A stretch of 6,286 nucleotides of DNA from contig DQGU01000212.1 of NCBI GenBank assembly GCA_003524565.1, forward strand, positions 1 through 6,286, in the 5' to 3' direction. This document shows positions 6,090-6,286 of the stretch, one piece after another. The position numbers were made by a program, and so were the translations under genes. Each line of letters opens with the position of its first letter. Positions within the stretch are counted from its first letter, which is position 1. This DNA comes from Rhodospirillaceae bacterium (GTDB lineage: Bacteria; Pseudomonadota; Alphaproteobacteria; Micavibrionales; UBA2020). The notes under the pieces were generated by a model. That model worked only from the letters and a program-made list of their open reading frames with translations, did no database searches and was not told the origin of the DNA.

Positions 6090-6286
6090 TCAATCGGCCA
6101 TCAGGTCGATGCCGAGTTTCAGCAGCAGCGCATCCAGCGCACGCATCAGCAAACTTTGCGGACGCAGGCTGTTCATTTTCATGTCGTGTGCGAACATTTC
6201 ATCCGTCACGACCTGATGTACGTCCTTGCGGATCTGCTCCATATCCAGACTAGCCATCTGGTCGGCGCGCAGTTTTTTCAGGATGG
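6090..6286 (-). CDS. Second TerB-like protein, 3' end only
   Basis: The reverse strand is open from the window edge to a TGA at 6092-6090 and encodes the last 64 residues of a protein. It starts ILKKLRADQMASLD and ends LLLKLGIDLMAD. It aligns over its whole length with the C-terminal 67 residues of the next gene downstream: ILxxLxAxQMxSxD at the start, an IRKD-type charged helix in the middle, and ALDxxLxKLxI at the end, with a gap of about three residues. The TerB-like acidic motifs would lie in the missing N-terminal part, so the family call rests on this homology. It is the upstream member of a two-gene (or longer) operon. Function is unknown. Confidence 0.75.
   Translation of the reverse strand, partial: ILKKLRADQMASLDMEQIRKDVHQVVTDEMFAHDMKMNSLRPQSLLMRALDALLLKLGIDLMAD

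Noticed and set aside
5594..6253. A plus-strand open frame opposite the TerB-like genes
   Set aside because: It spans both minus-strand genes and their intergenic gap, has no RBS and shows no family motif.
5513..6286. Tellurite-resistance operon
   Set aside because: Only TerB-like genes are seen; no TerC, TerD/E or TerZ-type genes are in the window and the proteins carry an atypical C-terminal extension.

Overview
The window is GC-rich and densely coded. It looks like a piece of chromosome from a Gram-negative bacterium, most likely an alphaproteobacterium. The evidence is an MlaF-type lipid-transport ATPase of alphaproteobacterial style, a class A penicillin-binding protein 1a with an inner-membrane anchor, and a heat-shock-like promoter that fits the alphaproteobacterial RpoH pattern better than the E. 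coli one. The taxonomic call is inference from protein style; no marker gene is present. No mobile element, CRISPR array, tRNA or rRNA was seen.

Layout. Plus strand, 1-4102: the 3' end of an mlaF-like ABC ATPase gene (1-276) runs into a complete PBP1a gene (285-2912, GTG start, Shine-Dalgarno overlapping the mlaF stop). That gene runs into a complete M48-family membrane metalloprotease gene (2912-4102) through a one-base TGATG overlap. These three look like one transcription unit devoted to the cell envelope. After a 143-bp gap that holds a candidate RpoH promoter, a second, clearly paralogous M48 metalloprotease gene follows (4246-5457). A strong bidirectional intrinsic terminator (about 5461-5496) separates it from convergent minus-strand genes: a complete TerB-like gene (5513-6070) and, 19 bp upstream of it, the 3' end of a second TerB-like paralogue (6090-6286, running off the window).

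How the genes may work together. MlaF powers phospholipid trafficking that maintains outer-membrane asymmetry. PBP1a polymerises and cross-links peptidoglycan. HtpX/M48 membrane proteases degrade damaged membrane proteins. The first three genes are therefore plausibly an envelope-maintenance operon, and the second protease may be a separately regulated, stress-inducible copy. The TerB-like pair is of unknown function; TerB-fold proteins are associated with metal binding and envelope-stress complexes.

The most interesting points are the coupling of PBP1a to an M48 protease, the tandem M48 paralogues with different regulation, and the tandem TerB-like paralogues with a shared C-terminal helix motif. 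I did not find convincing evidence of a wholly new system.
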